DNA of 64,000 bases, from NCBI RefSeq assembly GCF_003264115.1, contig NZ_CP021912.1, positions 2,029,001 to 2,093,000 on the forward strand, given 5' to 3'. The notes beneath the pieces are model-generated. The model was given only the letters and a program-made list of their open reading frames with translations. It was not told where the DNA came from and did not search any database. Numbering within the stretch: position 1 is the stretch's first letter; each line of letters starts with the position of its first letter. Source of the DNA: Erythrobacter sp. KY5. Lineage in GTDB: Bacteria > Pseudomonadota > Alphaproteobacteria > Sphingomonadales > Sphingomonadaceae. Position numbers and translations under genes: made by a program. Below are positions 9,879 to 18,944 of the stretch, piece by piece.

Positions 9879-9966
9879 GTCCCTCCCGACAATTCGATTG
9901 CAATATGGCTGCTCAGATAGAGGCGGCTACGGTCGAAGTTTCCTCGGTGGAATTGTCGATGGGGAC
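9879..9966 (+). promoter_or_regulatory. Long inverted repeat upstream of greA (possible leader structure)
   Basis: GTCCC plus CGACAATTC (9879-9895) is complementary to GAATTGTCG plus GGGAC (9950-9966), giving 14 pairs with a small internal loop that close a 54-base central region. The greA ATG lies 22 bases beyond it. The 9-bp inner arm is perfect. It could be a folded greA leader or an mRNA-processing structure between carB and greA. No T-tract follows, so it is not a standard terminator. Confidence 0.4.
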
Positions 9967-9987
9967 GCAAGGTAGAAAGAAACGGGA

Positions 9988-10464
9988 ATGGCAACGATGG
10001 AAAAGGTTCCGATGCTCGCGGAGGGTTATGAGCGTCTGACCGCTGACTTGAAGGCGCTTCGTGAAGAGAGGCCGCGCATCGTAGACGCGATCGAGGAAGC
10101 TCGCGCGCACGGCGACCTGTCGGAAAACGCCGAATATCACGCCGCCAAGGAGCGCCAGGGTCAGGTCGAAGCCCAGATCGGCGATCTCGAGGACAAGATC
10201 AGCCGGGCGCAGATCATCGATCCCAAGACTCTTTCGGGCGACAAGATCATTTTCGGTGCGACCGTCACTCTGCTCGATGAAGACGACAAGCCGGTGAAGT
10301 ATCAGATTGTCGGCCAAACCGAGGCAGACGCTGCGAAAGGCCGGATATCTTATTCGTCTCCAATCGCACGTGCGTTGATCGGAAAGCAGGTCGACGACGA
10401 GATTGAAGTTACTGTCCCTTCGGGTGACAAGTTTTACCTCGTCGAAAAGATCGAATTTATCTGA
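9988..10464 (+). CDS. greA: Transcription elongation factor GreA
   Basis: GreA binds the RNA polymerase secondary channel and stimulates cleavage of backtracked transcripts. The 158-residue product has the N-terminal coiled coil with the acidic tip motif [15 protein letters not shown] and the C-terminal FKBP-like domain ([20 protein letters not shown]). Length and both domains are typical. It lies 120 bp after carB on the same strand, behind a long inverted repeat, and may have its own leader. Confidence 0.97.
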   Translation: MATMEKVPMLAEGYERLTADLKALREERPRIVDAIEEARAHGDLSENAEYHAAKERQGQVEAQIGDLEDKISRAQIIDPKTLSGDKIIFGATVTLLDEDDKPVKYQIVGQTEADAAKGRISYSSPIARALIGKQVDDEIEVTVPSGDKFYLVEKIEFI

Positions 10465-10483
10465 TCAAGCGTTGCTAAGTGTC

Positions 10484-10972
10484 TCAACCGAGGCGCTTCT
10501 CCATCGCGTAATTATGGATCGGCACGGCTTCATCCCCAGATGGGATTTCGAAGTCGCGCCGGTGCATGACCTGATATCCCGCGCGCTCGAATGCCGGCCA
10601 GGCCAGTTCGCTTGCCTCGGTATAGAGCGTCTTCATGCCTTCGCTGCGCGCGAATGCCTCACTGTGAGCGAGCAACTGGTCCGCGAGGCCCCGCCGTGTA
10701 TGATCGGGGTGGCAATACAGCATGTCCAAGTGCCCGTCTGGCTCAAGCAGGGTGTAGGCGACGGCGTGATCTTCAGCGTCCGCTGCCACGAAGATGCGAT
10801 GCCCTTGCTGGTTGCGGGCTCTGAAACGCTCAGGACCAGGGTGGCGCGCCGCCCATGCTTCTAGCTGCTGTTGAGAGTAGCCATAAGCACCGACGCCGCG
10901 AATGGCGGCAAGTGTAAGATCGGCGAGGGCAGAAGCATCGCCATCGCGGTAATCTCGGATGGCGTAGGCCAT
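10484..10972 (-). CDS. GNAT family N-acetyltransferase
   Basis: The product (162 residues from the ATG at 10972) has the GNAT fold signature. IRDYRDGDASALADL forms the first strand and helix. The acetyl-CoA-binding loop is degenerate around YCHPDHTRRGLADQLLAHSE (HTRRGLA replaces the usual R/QxxGxG/A). The C-terminal FERAGYQVMHRRDFEI resembles the last strands of GNAT enzymes. An in-frame ATG at 10990 exists, but AAGGG stands just before the 10972 codon. The substrate cannot be told. It directly follows the DUF4170 gene on the same strand. Confidence 0.85.
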   Translation of the reverse strand: MAYAIRDYRDGDASALADLTLAAIRGVGAYGYSQQQLEAWAARHPGPERFRARNQQGHRIFVAADAEDHAVAYTLLEPDGHLDMLYCHPDHTRRGLADQLLAHSEAFARSEGMKTLYTEASELAWPAFERAGYQVMHRRDFEIPSGDEAVPIHNYAMEKRLG

Positions 10973-10990
10973 GATGCCCTTGTCAATCAT

Positions 10991-11221
10991 TCAGGCGTCG
11001 GGGGTCAGCAGCTTGTGTATGTGCACCACGACATACTTCATCTCGGCATCGTCAACCGTGCGCTGGGCCTGCGAACGCCAGGCATCCACCGCCGCGTCAT
11101 ATGAACTATAGACGCCCACGACATGAAGGCTTTCCGGATCTGCGAATTCGTGGCCACGTGGGTCGGTAACCCGTCCACCCATCACGAGGTGAAGCTTTTG
11201 GCCTGGGGTGGTTTCTTCCAT
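10991..11221 (-). CDS. DUF4170 family protein
   Basis: This 76-residue protein matches the small DUF4170 family common in alphaproteobacteria: KLHLVMGGRVTDPRGHEFAD, then VVGVYSSYDAAVDAWRSQAQ, and the C-terminal MKYVVVHIHKL. The conserved GG, D-P and W residues of the family are visible. No function is known. It is soluble by sequence, with no signal or membrane segment. It sits just upstream of the GNAT gene. Confidence 0.85.
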   Translation of the reverse strand: MEETTPGQKLHLVMGGRVTDPRGHEFADPESLHVVGVYSSYDAAVDAWRSQAQRTVDDAEMKYVVVHIHKLLTPDA

Positions 11222-11319
11222 TTAGATTATCCCTGGGGAGTGGAGGCGCAAGCAAAGCGCCGATGCGCGCTCGTTTAGCGGACCGCGCATGCAATTCAAC
11301 CCGGAGGGCGGGTTTGCGC

Positions 11320-11937
11320 TCAGCCGCGATTACGCCCGGTAAGGTCCCGGACGGCCCGCTCGGCACGTCGACGGGTGCGGCGACCAGTCGTCAGCGAGCT
11401 ATCCGCGACATTTGCGGCGAAGTGCCTTGCCTCGCGTCGCAGGCGCCGGGCTTTTGCGCCCGCGCTTTCGCCTATGTCCTCAATCGCATCCTGACCTGAC
11501 TGGGCCGCACCGGCAAAATCATCGATAAGCTTGATACCGAACGCAACGATTGCGTCCTGCATGAAGTTGCTGATCCGCGATGCTTCGGCTTTGGTTTCGC
11601 GTGCGACATGCGCCGCTTCATCGCCAAGATCTTCCGCCGCGCGTCGCGACCGGGTGGCAGCTGTGCCGATTGCAGTTGCTGCACCCGTTGCTGCCCGGCT
11701 CGCGACGCGCCGTCCAGGCGACGTCATCAGACCGATGAGAACACCTGCGACCACTGCGCCGCCAATCACGGTCAGCGGGTTCTCTCGCGTATAATTGGCT
11801 GCAGCCTGCGCGGCCTCTTTGATTTGATCCGCAGCGTCGCGTTCAGCGATGCGCCGCTCGCCGGCTTCGATCTTCATCCGAAGTTCGTCGCGGCGGGTGT
11901 CTCCGGTGTCGACTGAAGGGGTGGGGTCATCGCTCAT
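11320..11937 (-). CDS. Membrane-anchored amphipathic-helix protein (YqjD/DUF883-like)
   Basis: From the ATG at 11937, preceded by CCGGAG, the product has 205 residues. An acidic, helical N-terminal part is followed by a single glycine-rich hydrophobic segment at about 65-85 (PLTVIGGAVVAGVLIGLM), then long charged helices with heptad-like Ala, Arg and Glu. The ending is strongly basic (GRRTRRRAERAVRDL). The layout resembles DUF883/YqjD-type stress proteins, but the order is different. The start overlaps the upstream gene by 11 bases. Function is not known. Its role is suggested only by the surrounding set. Confidence 0.7.
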   Translation of the reverse strand: MSDDPTPSVDTGDTRRDELRMKIEAGERRIAERDAADQIKEAAQAAANYTRENPLTVIGGAVVAGVLIGLMTSPGRRVASRAATGAATAIGTAATRSRRAAEDLGDEAAHVARETKAEASRISNFMQDAIVAFGIKLIDDFAGAAQSGQDAIEDIGESAGAKARRLRREARHFAANVADSSLTTGRRTRRRAERAVRDLTGRNRG

Positions 11938-12307
11938 GGTTTTCTCCGGAAATGTCATTTTTGTCGTGGTTAGGGTTCGGGGAGGGGGGATCCGCATTCT
12001 CAGCAGTGTCGGACTGACCCTTGTCGAGTTCGTCTTCGAGACCGAGCGCTTCGAGAATTGGCTGACGACCAAGCCACAACAGGATCGCACCAATCAGCAG
12101 CGCCAGGATGCCTCGTTTATCCTCTGCTTGAAATTTCGCGACCTCAAGAACATCTTTCGCGCCATCTCCGATACGCCCGCCGACGCGGCCAAAGACGCCT
12201 GTTGCCGAGAACGCTTCTTTCGCATGCTCGATATCAGCCATCAGGTTGGCGCGGGCCAGATCGCGCATCTCGCGGTCTTGGATAAGGCGTTCTTCAAGCT
12301 TGCTCAT
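11927..12307 (-). CDS. Small membrane protein of the YqjD/YqjE-like set
   Basis: The product has 126 residues from the ATG at 12307, which overlaps the stop of the holin-like gene (ATGA). It starts with a charged helical region (MSKLEERLIQDREMRDLARA), has one membrane segment at about 70-88 (RGILALLIGAILLWLG), and ends in a long acidic, proline-containing tail. Charged N-terminal helix plus a single membrane span recalls DUF3618-like proteins often found with YqjE-type genes. I am not certain of the family. Confidence 0.7.
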   Translation of the reverse strand: MSKLEERLIQDREMRDLARANLMADIEHAKEAFSATGVFGRVGGRIGDGAKDVLEVAKFQAEDKRGILALLIGAILLWLGRQPILEALGLEDELDKGQSDTAENADPPSPNPNHDKNDISGENHER

Positions 12308-12750
12308 TGGTCTTCGATCTTTTCCGACGATGAGAACAGAGCGCTCAACTTCTGGGCGCGTTTCAGCGCCATCCACCCAAGCAAGCCGGTAATGAGCAGC
12401 ATCCCGCCCACGACTATTCCTATCGCGCCCCAGATGGTGACGATCGGTTCAAGGGCAATCACGAGACCTACGGCTAGTGCCAATAGGGCTATGTGCAGAA
12501 GGATGAGGGCCACGATGACGAGGCCCGCCGAGGCACCGACCAAGCGCCCCGCAAGTTTCGCTCGCGTTTTCTGAAACGCGATTTCGGCTTCGGCATAGTT
12601 GCGAGCATCATCGATGATCGCGGAGGCTTCCTCGACCAGCGTTTCTTCAGTCTCGCCATCGTCGGGTTGCGATGCCTCGATATCGCTTGCCGGATCGGGC
12701 GCGCCGCCGTCTATGAGGCCCACGCCCGGGTGCCGGTCTGCGTCATCCAT
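12304..12750 (-). CDS. Phage-holin-superfamily / YqjE-like membrane protein
   Basis: The 148-residue product has an acidic N-terminal extension of about 45 residues, a helical stretch (ARNYAEAEIAFQKTRAKL), then two membrane segments at about 70-95 and 100-128 separated by a short turn. This is the layout of the putative actinobacteriophage holin III / YqjE family, which in proteobacteria is chromosomal and not phage-linked. It lies between a DUF883-like gene and another small membrane gene, the same company as E. coli yqjD-yqjE. No lytic partner is present. Confidence 0.78.
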   Translation of the reverse strand: MDDADRHPGVGLIDGGAPDPASDIEASQPDDGETEETLVEEASAIIDDARNYAEAEIAFQKTRAKLAGRLVGASAGLVIVALILLHIALLALAVGLVIALEPIVTIWGAIGIVVGGMLLITGLLGWMALKRAQKLSALFSSSEKIEDQ

Positions 12751-12798
12751 TCAACGCCCCCTTGGTGTCCCTACCATGCACAGTGCGGTTGGAGTCGA

Positions 12799-13413
12799 TC
12801 AACGCGAACCGCGGAAGAGACGAGCAAGCAGGAAACCGGCGACGGCTGCAATGCCGACTGCAACGCCGGGGCTTTTACGAACCATCTCGCGTGCATCGTC
12901 ACTGAGCTCTTCAACGCTCTTCGATTCGAGCTTTGCAGATGTCTCGGCGAGGCTGCGCGAAGCGGAACGGGCGTAATCGCCATATTGCTCACCGAAGCGC
13001 TCATCGATCTGTTCCGCCGTTTCGCCAACAACCTTGCCCAGCGACAAGATGGCGTCGCTTGCGCCAGATTTTGCTTCAACGGCGAGTTCGCCGGCACGGT
13101 TGCGGGCCTTGTCGCCATATGCCTTGGCTTCGCTCACGAGGTCATCTCCTCTGGTCTTTGCCTGAACACGATATTCGCCAGCACGCGATCCAGCTTCAGC
13201 ACGGAGCGCCGCAGCGCCAGCCTTCGCTTCTTCAAGAGCGGCGTTAAAGCGGCTTTTTGCTTCGGCGGTACCGGTCGTTGCCTCAGGCTCTACAGCCTTG
13301 GCAGCCGTCGCGCCCGTCTTCTTCGGCGCTGCTTTGCTGGTGCCAGTGGCCTTGCGGGTCGAACCCTTTGCCGAGGTCTTGGCGGGGGTTTTGGTGGTTT
13401 TGCTGTCAGCCAT
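12799..13413 (-). CDS. DUF883/YqjD-like protein with a histone-like basic N terminus
   Basis: From the ATG at 13413 the product has 204 residues. Residues 1-45 are a Lys/Ala/Thr/Pro-rich stretch like histone H1-type tails (KTPAKTSAKGSTRKATG). The middle is a long alanine-rich helical region. The C terminus has the DUF883 pattern: SVEELSDDAREMVRKSPGVAVGIAAVAGFLLARL, split here into a helix and a final membrane anchor. In E. coli YqjD such proteins bind ribosomes at the inner membrane in stationary phase. An earlier in-frame ATG at 13449 is possible. Confidence 0.78.
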   Translation of the reverse strand: MADSKTTKTPAKTSAKGSTRKATGTSKAAPKKTGATAAKAVEPEATTGTAEAKSRFNAALEEAKAGAAALRAEAGSRAGEYRVQAKTRGDDLVSEAKAYGDKARNRAGELAVEAKSGASDAILSLGKVVGETAEQIDERFGEQYGDYARSASRSLAETSAKLESKSVEELSDDAREMVRKSPGVAVGIAAVAGFLLARLFRGSR

Positions 13414-13514
13414 GAATGTCTTCTGCCCTTCCTTTGCGGGTATTTCCATAAAGAATACACGCAAATGCTTGTTGTGTTCCAAGGTCGCTTGCACGGTCTT
13501 CGTCCGGCGCATAG

Positions 13515-14894
<1,380 letters not shown>

Positions 14895-14900
14895 CCCCAG

Positions 14901-14959
14901 CAAAAAGCGCGCCCGAACCTTCCTTATTTCAGGGGTGAGGGTAGGAGGTCCGGGCGCTG
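14901..14959 (-). terminator. Rho-independent terminator for the MarR-like gene
   Basis: On the minus strand, AGCGCCCGGACCTCC (14944-14958) pairs with the stretch at 14907-14923, and a run of five T follows at once. It lies between the convergent ends of eno and the regulator gene and may slow transcription from both sides. Confidence 0.6.
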
Positions 14960-14973
14960 AGGGTTTCGGGTCA

Positions 14974-15585
14974 TCAGGCAGATGGGCCCGCGCTGGCAAA
15001 ATGCTCGTCCATCGCTGCAAGGCCGCGTTCCGTGAGGCGCACCAGAACTCGCCTCTGGTCTTCGGGGTCATGCTCGCGGACGATCAGTCCCTCTTCAGTC
15101 AACACACCAAGCCAGCGGAGGCCGGTTGTGGGAGGGGCCGCGGACCCTATGCATGCGCTTGAGACGGAAACGGTCTTGTTTTCGACATGTGCGATGTAAA
15201 GGTCGAGCAAGATATCCCAGGCAGGTTCCCCGAAGAGTTCCTGATTATCGAAAATTGTCCCACGCCTGCGGCGCATTGTGTAGGCTTCGCGCGCAAACTC
15301 GGCGTAAATGGTCCGCAAGTGCTGGATCTCTCTCAAGCCGTTGGTTTGTCCATAGCCGGCATCAAATTGCGCACCGGCAATTCTGGCATGGTCTAGGCTC
15401 GGAACCCCGGTGAGGCTAGCGGTGCGTCGGATACCTGTCTCGGACGTTTCAGCCGCCGATAGCGTCTCAGCAATGGCGCGGAGCTGTCTGGCAAGTTCGC
15501 TGAGGTTCGCCTCCTGCCGGATCATGTCTGTCCGCTCCCGAGCGGCGATCTTTGCCAGGAAGCGGTTGTCCGTGCCTTCCTTCAT
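14974..15585 (-). CDS. MarR-like winged-helix regulator
   Basis: Taking the ATG at 15585 gives 203 residues. The C-terminal half is a winged helix: EPAWDILLDLYIAHVENK, a recognition-helix region with SACIGSAAPPTTGLRWLGVL, and the wing HDPEDQRRVLVRLTERG, which is the MarR-type wing. The N-terminal half is helical and charged and could be a dimerisation arm. The frame is open further upstream to 15666, but those residues are not convincing. Such proteins are frequent in sphingomonads. The target is unknown. Confidence 0.75.
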   Translation of the reverse strand: MKEGTDNRFLAKIAARERTDMIRQEANLSELARQLRAIAETLSAAETSETGIRRTASLTGVPSLDHARIAGAQFDAGYGQTNGLREIQHLRTIYAEFAREAYTMRRRRGTIFDNQELFGEPAWDILLDLYIAHVENKTVSVSSACIGSAAPPTTGLRWLGVLTEEGLIVREHDPEDQRRVLVRLTERGLAAMDEHFASAGPSA

Positions 15586-15884
15586 GCGAGATTCCACGCC
15601 CAACGACGAAGAGGTGTTTTGGACACACCGATATGGTGATCCCGCAAATCCGAAGCAGCGCCACACTTTGCCGATTCGTTCGGTCGGCTGCTTCGATTAA
15701 GCATTCGGTTCAATGACAGCGCCATGATGACCTCCCCCTGGGGCGATGACCAAAACTGGCTGATCTTCGTGATCAAAGGCCCCGATCGATCATCTAGATT
15801 ACGCTGGCACGAAGTTCATTACGGATTAGCCCGTAAGTACTTTTAATGAAGGGGAAAACTTGCTGAGCGGAGCCGCGTTGACGG

Positions 15885-16112
15885 TTATCGCGAACTCAGC
15901 CGATGCTCACTGGGGCACGACAAAAGATCACGTCCGGAACTGCCGATGTCTTCCGCGACGATCTCGAGATTATTCTTGAGCTGGTTGATGGCAGCATCGA
16001 CGTGAATGGCCGCGATGCCTGCGCCTATTCGATCAAGCGCACGCAGAACATTCTCTAACGTGACGATGCTGCTTTTCAGCTCGTCCAGTTCGTCCAAATC
16101 CAGGTGAAGCAC
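15885..16112 (-). CDS. Hypothetical small acidic protein
   Basis: This is a 75-codon frame with a GTG start. The first 60 residues read as amphipathic helices (LDELDELKSSIVTLENVLRA), like a small coiled-coil protein, with no membrane or signal segment. No family is recognised. It stands alone between the MarR-like gene and ribH, with 299 bp upstream-side DNA (15586-15884) that I see no gene in. The start has no clear ribosome site, so the call is tentative. Confidence 0.45.
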   Translation of the reverse strand: MLHLDLDELDELKSSIVTLENVLRALDRIGAGIAAIHVDAAINQLKNNLEIVAEDIGSSGRDLLSCPSEHRLSSR

Positions 16113-16223
16113 ATTCGTATCCCATATGTCGTGCCAACCTGAGCGAACTGGCCAGCCGGTCGCGACCCGATGACAATTCCGGAAATACTTCCGCCTTCTC
16201 TAAAACTGTATCCGTTTTAATAC

Positions 16224-16643
16224 CTAGTTATAGCGCGCCGCCAGATCGAGCAGAGCGATGGCGGCCTTGGCTGCTTCGCCGCCCTTGTCCTTCTGCTGCG
16301 GATCAGCGCGAACAAGCGCCTGGTCTTCGTTCTCGACCGTCAAGATGCCATTCCCAATCGCGATACCGTCCATCGTCAGCGCCATGATTGCGCGAGCGCT
16401 TTCTCCAGCCACGATCTCGAAATGATAGGTCTCGCCACGGATGACGGCACCGATGGCTACGAAACCATCGTATTCGCCACTCTCGGCCGCCATCGCGATG
16501 GCACCGGGAATTTCGAGCGCGCCGGGGACCGTTAAGACTTCCACGTCGTGGCCCGCTGCTTCGAGCGCGCCACGCGCTCCTGCAATGAGCATGTCATTAA
16601 GGTGCGCGTAGAAACGCGCTTCTACTACAAGAAATTTTGCCAT
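16224..16643 (-). CDS. ribH: 6,7-dimethyl-8-ribityllumazine synthase
   Basis: RibH condenses the RibB product with the pyrimidine precursor in the penultimate step of riboflavin synthesis. The 139-residue product has the lumazine synthase motifs: [18 protein letters not shown], the phosphate-site segment [11 protein letters not shown], the catalytic-His region [20 protein letters not shown], and [17 protein letters not shown]. It is shorter than the E. coli protein (156) but normal for the alphaproteobacterial type. It lies 6 bp downstream of ribB on the same strand, forming a two-gene riboflavin unit. Confidence 0.96.
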   Translation of the reverse strand: MAKFLVVEARFYAHLNDMLIAGARGALEAAGHDVEVLTVPGALEIPGAIAMAAESGEYDGFVAIGAVIRGETYHFEIVAGESARAIMALTMDGIAIGNGILTVENEDQALVRADPQQKDKGGEAAKAAIALLDLAARYN

Positions 16644-16649
16644 GTTGGC

Positions 16650-17897
16650 TTACTCCGGGATCGGCATGTGATCGGTTATGGTGAGGCCATAACCATCGAG
16701 AGCGACGAGTTCGGGCCGCGAGTTGCTGAGCAGCACCATATCGTGGACACCAAGATCGGCAAGGATTTGCGAGCCGATGCCAATATTGCGATCCTGCTCG
16801 TCTCGGGTCCATTCATCGCTGCCGATCCGGTTGGTCAAAATCACGATAACGCCTGAACCGTGCTCTCCGATAGCTCCCATGGCACGCTGAAGAGTGCGCT
16901 TGCGGGGGCCGGGCTGTCCCAGAACATCGTCGAACACCGAGATCGGGTGCACACGAGCAAGGGTCGGCTCGCCGGGCACTACATGGCCTTTCTGAAGCAC
17001 GTATGCTTCTCCGCCCGACACTTTGTTCACGTATGTGATCATGCGCCATTGGCCACCATAATCGCTTTCAAAGCTGCGTTCATCGATGCGCTCGACCAAG
17101 TGGTCGTTCCGCATACGGTAAGCGATGAGATCCCGGATCGTGCCAATTTTGAGGCTGTGCTTGCGCGCAAAATCCACCAGATCGTCGAGCCGTGCCATCG
17201 ACCCGTCTTCATTCATGATCTCGCAGATCACTCCGGACGGGTTCAGCCCGGCAAGCCGTGAAATATCGACAGCAGCTTCAGTGTGGCCGGCCCTGACGAG
17301 TGTACCGCCATCGCGGGCCATAAGTGGGAAGACATGACCCGGCGTCACGATGTCATCGGCACTTTTGGTTGCATCGATCGCCACCGACACCGTTCGAGCA
17401 CGGTCCGCCGCTGAGATGCCGGTCGTGACGCCCTCTTTAGCCTCAATCGAGACCGTGAAAGCCGTCTGCATGCTTTCCTTGTTGTTCCGGCTCATCGGAT
17501 CAAGGCCAAGCTGGTCGACACGGCCCTTGTCGAGAGCGAGGCAAATCAGGCCCCTTCCATGGGTGGCCATAAAGTTGATTGCCGCAGGTGTCGCCATCTG
17601 CGCCGGAATGATCAGATCGCCTTCGTTTTCCCGGTCTTCGTCGTCGACAAGGATGTACATGCGACCATTGCGCGCTTCATCGATGATCTCCTCAATCCCG
17701 ACGAGCACGGGGCTGTCATCATTGGCGTCCAAGAATCTCTGAAGCTTGGCAAGGGTTTCAGCGGTTGGGTTCCAGTCCGGCTCGCTTGCGTCGCGAAGCG
17801 TGTTGGCATGCAGGCCAGCGGCACGGGCGATGCCAGCTTTGGTGTATGCACCCGACTCGACGAGTTCGCGGACTTGTGTGATGGTTGATGTGCTCAT
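16650..17897 (-). CDS. ribB: 3,4-dihydroxy-2-butanone-4-phosphate synthase with degenerate RibA domain
   Basis: RibB makes 3,4-dihydroxy-2-butanone 4-phosphate from ribulose 5-phosphate. From the ATG at 17897 (415 residues), residues 1-60 form a helix-turn-helix-like extension (TKAGIARAAGLHANTLR). The DHBP synthase domain follows, with the acidic loop VDDEDRENEGDLI and RAGHTEAAVDIS. The C-terminal 170 residues resemble GTP cyclohydrolase II but lack the three zinc cysteines: the expected place reads HPISVFDDVLGQPG. The second half is therefore probably not a cyclohydrolase. The reading frame is open upstream into a lytic transglycosylase gene with no stop between. No ribosome site precedes the ATG. 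Confidence 0.93.
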   Translation of the reverse strand: MSTSTITQVRELVESGAYTKAGIARAAGLHANTLRDASEPDWNPTAETLAKLQRFLDANDDSPVLVGIEEIIDEARNGRMYILVDDEDRENEGDLIIPAQMATPAAINFMATHGRGLICLALDKGRVDQLGLDPMSRNNKESMQTAFTVSIEAKEGVTTGISAADRARTVSVAIDATKSADDIVTPGHVFPLMARDGGTLVRAGHTEAAVDISRLAGLNPSGVICEIMNEDGSMARLDDLVDFARKHSLKIGTIRDLIAYRMRNDHLVERIDERSFESDYGGQWRMITYVNKVSGGEAYVLQKGHVVPGEPTLARVHPISVFDDVLGQPGPRKRTLQRAMGAIGEHGSGVIVILTNRIGSDEWTRDEQDRNIGIGSQILADLGVHDMVLLSNSRPELVALDGYGLTITDHMPIPE

Positions 17898-18857
17898 TGG
17901 CGTTGAATAGCACATTATGATGTGATCGCAAGGGCTGCGAATGTGATGGCGCGTCACAGTGCTGACTCGCAGAGCTGGCGAGCTCGAATGTTGATCGCTA
18001 TTGGTTTTTCGGTCACTTTCGATATCGAAGTCTTGTGCGATTTGCTCATCAAAACGCTGATATATTGCGTGAAAGTCACTTCCCAGTAGAGCAGTTGGCT
18101 CGGCAGAACCGGCAACCGCCGATGCCCTCTCAAGTTTGACGTCAATAAGTCGAAGAACCGCATCGAGCGACCGCATCTGTCCGCCTCGCTCAATGAAGAT
18201 TGGCCGGTTTGCGCGGGCTGCACGTTGGAAAAGTGCTGCTGCAGATGTGTGCGGGTTGCGCAGCCAGGCCGTGAGGAACCGCTTCGCACCACCCGTGCCG
18301 AGGAAATGTGCGAGATAAAGTTCACGCGACACCGCTTCGCGGCCCAATACCCCGCGCAACGCGCGCCCGTTTTCAAGCGTGTATGCCGCCGCCATCATGG
18401 CCGCAATGCGTGGGTCATCCCGAAGCGCAAGCTTGGCTTGGCGCGATAATCCACCCTTAGAATCCTTGCCGGTGATCAGGTTTAACGCGGGGGATTGCGA
18501 CCCATGGCGATCAAAGTTGATCAGCCACGTACTCTCGATGAATTGAAACAGGCCAGAAGCGCTTGATCCACGCGCCTTTGCCTCCGGATCGAGGCCCGAT
18601 TCTATCTGAGCTTTCGCAAGCAGGTATCGATAGTCGACGCCAGTCTGCTGCGACGCTGCCCAAATCGCGGCGCGGACAGCGTTTGTGCGCCCAGAATGCC
18701 GATCAATCGATGAGGTGTTGTCTGAAGCGAACGCGGCGATGGTCGGGGCATCTGCTTGCCGGTTGTAAACGGCGCTCGATTGCGCATGGCCGGGGGCTAC
18801 TTCCCCAAGCACAGACATCACGAGAATGATGTTCCAGATTGCCAGCCAGCGCCCCAT
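17898..18857 (-). CDS. Lytic transglycosylase (SLT fold), in frame with ribB without a stop
   Basis: The 320 codons from the ATG at 18857 encode an N-terminal signal peptide (residues 1-26, ending GHAQ) and an SLT/lysozyme-like domain. Catalytic Glu86 lies in AKAQIESGLDP, followed by the family block GSSASGLFQFIESTW (97-111). Such enzymes cleave peptidoglycan in the periplasm. The last 60 codons look like non-domain sequence, and there is no stop codon before the ribB ATG, so the two genes form one continuous 735-codon frame. A secreted SLT-RibB fusion makes little sense, so a lost stop or a sequence error is likely. The true C terminus is unknown. Confidence 0.75.
17911..17940. promoter_or_regulatory. 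Two short dyads just upstream of ribB
   Basis: CACAT-TATG-ATGTG (17911-17924) and TCGCA-AGGGC-TGCGA (17926-17940) are adjacent perfect inverted repeats, 14 bases before the ribB ATG. They look like operator DNA and fit the idea that this stretch was an intergenic promoter region although it is open in frame. No regulator is identified. Confidence 0.35.
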
Positions 18858-18944
18858 ATCTAGGGGCGTAATTGGTCAGAAGTTAAGGGGTTACTGACGC
18901 AGGGGCGGCTTTACCTCGCAGTAACCTGTTGGCGGAGCAAAGCG

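Noticed and set aside
12304..12750. Holin-like gene as a sign of a prophage
   Set aside because: No lysin, integrase, structural gene or attachment site lies near it; the neighbours match the chromosomal yqjD/yqjE-type set.
13414..13500. GGAAC element upstream of the DUF883-like gene as an EcfG promoter
   Set aside because: GGAAC is present, but no CGTT/GTT lies 16-17 bases downstream; the closest match (CGTG) is 14 bases away.
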